A stretch of DNA of 64,000 nt from Qipengyuania profundimaris (lineage in GTDB: Bacteria > Pseudomonadota > Alphaproteobacteria > Sphingomonadales > Sphingomonadaceae). Below are positions 63,372-64,000 of this stretch, one piece after another. A program made the translations under genes and the position numbers. The number at the start of each line of letters is the position of its first letter. The stretch's first letter is position 1. Location of the stretch: the NCBI RefSeq assembly GCF_030717945.1, contig NZ_JAVAIM010000001.1:1239131-1303130 (forward strand), written 5' to 3'. A model generated the notes under the pieces. The model did not search any database. It saw nothing but the letters and a program-made list of their open reading frames with translations, and was not told where the DNA came from.

Positions 63372-64000
63372 AGCGCGACCACAAGTCCCAGACGAAGATC
63401 GCCGCCGCTGCCCAGATGCAGGCGAAGCAGGCCGCCTGCGCGAAGTTCAGCTCTTCGCCGAAGACCGTGAGCCCCAAAATGAAGACGATGCTCGGCGCAA
63501 GGAACTGGATGAAGCCGAGCGTCGAATAGGGCAACTTGCGTGCGGCGATGGCGAACAGCAGCAGCGGGAATGCCGTCAGAGCGCCGCCCAGCATGATCGC
63601 GAGGCTGAGGCCGATGTCCTGCACGAATGACGAACCCGCCGGGCTCTGCGCGTAATACCATGCGACGCCTAGGGCCGGGAGGAGCAGGATCGCCGATTCG
63701 ATGGTAAGGCCCGGCAGCGAGCCGACCGGCACTTGCTTGCGGATGAGGCCGTAGGTTCCGAAGCTCATGGCCAACGTCAGGCTGATCCAGAGGGTTGTCA
63801 GCGCTCCTCCCAATAACAGCGAAACGCCGATCCCGGCGATTGCCACTGCAACCCACTGCGGGCGCGACAGACGCTCGCCGAGCAACAGCGTGCCTAGCAG
63901 CACGTTGACGAGCGGGTTGATGTAATAGCCAAGGCTGGCAGCGTAGACCTGCCCGTTCTGAATCGCCCAGACATAGACCACCCAGTTGATCGCGATCAGA
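63349..64000 (-). CDS. rarD: RarD-like EamA transporter, C-terminal part (cut by window edge)
   Basis: The last ~217 codons of a drug/metabolite-type permease, open to the right edge. [20 protein letters not shown] and [20 protein letters not shown] are strongly RarD-like, with further helices ([37 protein letters not shown]). RarD was named in chloramphenicol resistance, but its natural substrate is not settled. It converges on pyrC. Confidence 0.9.
   Translation of the reverse strand, partial: LIAINWVVYVWAIQNGQVYAASLGYYINPLVNVLLGTLLLGERLSRPQWVAVAIAGIGVSLLLGGALTTLWISLTLAMSFGTYGLIRKQVPVGSLPGLTIESAILLLPALGVAWYYAQSPAGSSFVQDIGLSLAIMLGGALTAFPLLLFAIAARKLPYSTLGFIQFLAPSIVFILGLTVFGEELNFAQAACFACIWAAAAIFVWDLWSRSRRPAAN

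Overview
The window is a continuous, gene-dense piece of chromosome from a high-GC alphaproteobacterium, most likely a sphingomonad of the Erythrobacteraceae type (Erythrobacter, Qipengyuania or Altererythrobacter-like). This rests on a ctaC-ctaD-ctaB-ctaG-ctaE-surf1 oxidase operon, a bolA / J-domain / cobS neighbourhood, a short-form HisG, and an FnrL-type regulator with C-x2-C-x7-C cysteines. The placement is inference from gene content; no rRNA or tRNA is present to test it. I saw no phage, insertion sequence, integrase, CRISPR array or plasmid function.

Layout. 1-8060: the edge of an amino-acid permease, uvrC, an EcsC-family protein, a double CDGSH iron-sulfur protein, a two-domain universal stress protein with an FNR-like site, a DbpA/CsdA-type DEAD-box RNA helicase, and an ECF sigma / RskA-like anti-sigma pair. 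8061-13783: the surface locus, with a YadA-like trimeric autotransporter built from 84-residue super-repeats, converging on a 960-residue RTX protein whose nuclease-fold domain has lost every recognisable catalytic residue. 13784-21338: TesB, a JmjC-like cupin, a GNAT/FemAB-like acyltransferase, an S9 peptidase and an H+-pyrophosphatase. 21490-25360: hisG-hisD-nusB-sel1-thiL. 25402-34860: small-molecule enzymes (two GSTs, pirin, SDR, alpha/beta hydrolase), bolA, a J-domain protein, a HxlR-type regulator divergent from DUF1428-GST-SRPBCC, an MpaB/DUF2236 protein and cobS. 34910-44593: PBP1A, two hotdog thioesterases, and a long leftward co-directional set pyrE-serine hydrolase-pdxJ-acpS-lepB-AI-2E-type transporter-DUF3089-ruvX. 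44816-51949: aa3 cytochrome oxidase genes. 52000-55668: thrC, an rRNA-methyltransferase-like gene, folB, a short SDR remnant, moaD and moaE. 55679-57370: an FNR box, a small membrane protein, the FNR regulator and a lipoprotein. 57560-64000: rplU-rpmA, a GNAT enzyme, a ferritin-like metal hydrolase divergent from TetR across a twin operator, ygfZ, a patatin, pyrC and the edge of rarD.

How it fits together. Much of the window is housekeeping (DNA repair, histidine, pyrimidine, pyridoxine, thiamine and folate synthesis, respiration, ribosome). The accessory content is small regulated modules whose control sites are readable: two FNR-type sites near an FNR gene, a 15-bp perfect inverted repeat made of two TetR-like sites, and 21-bp-spaced direct repeats at a HxlR start codon. 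The most unusual single item is the RTX protein with a dismantled nuclease active site beside the repeat-built adhesin. No defence or antiphage system is supported by the sequence.
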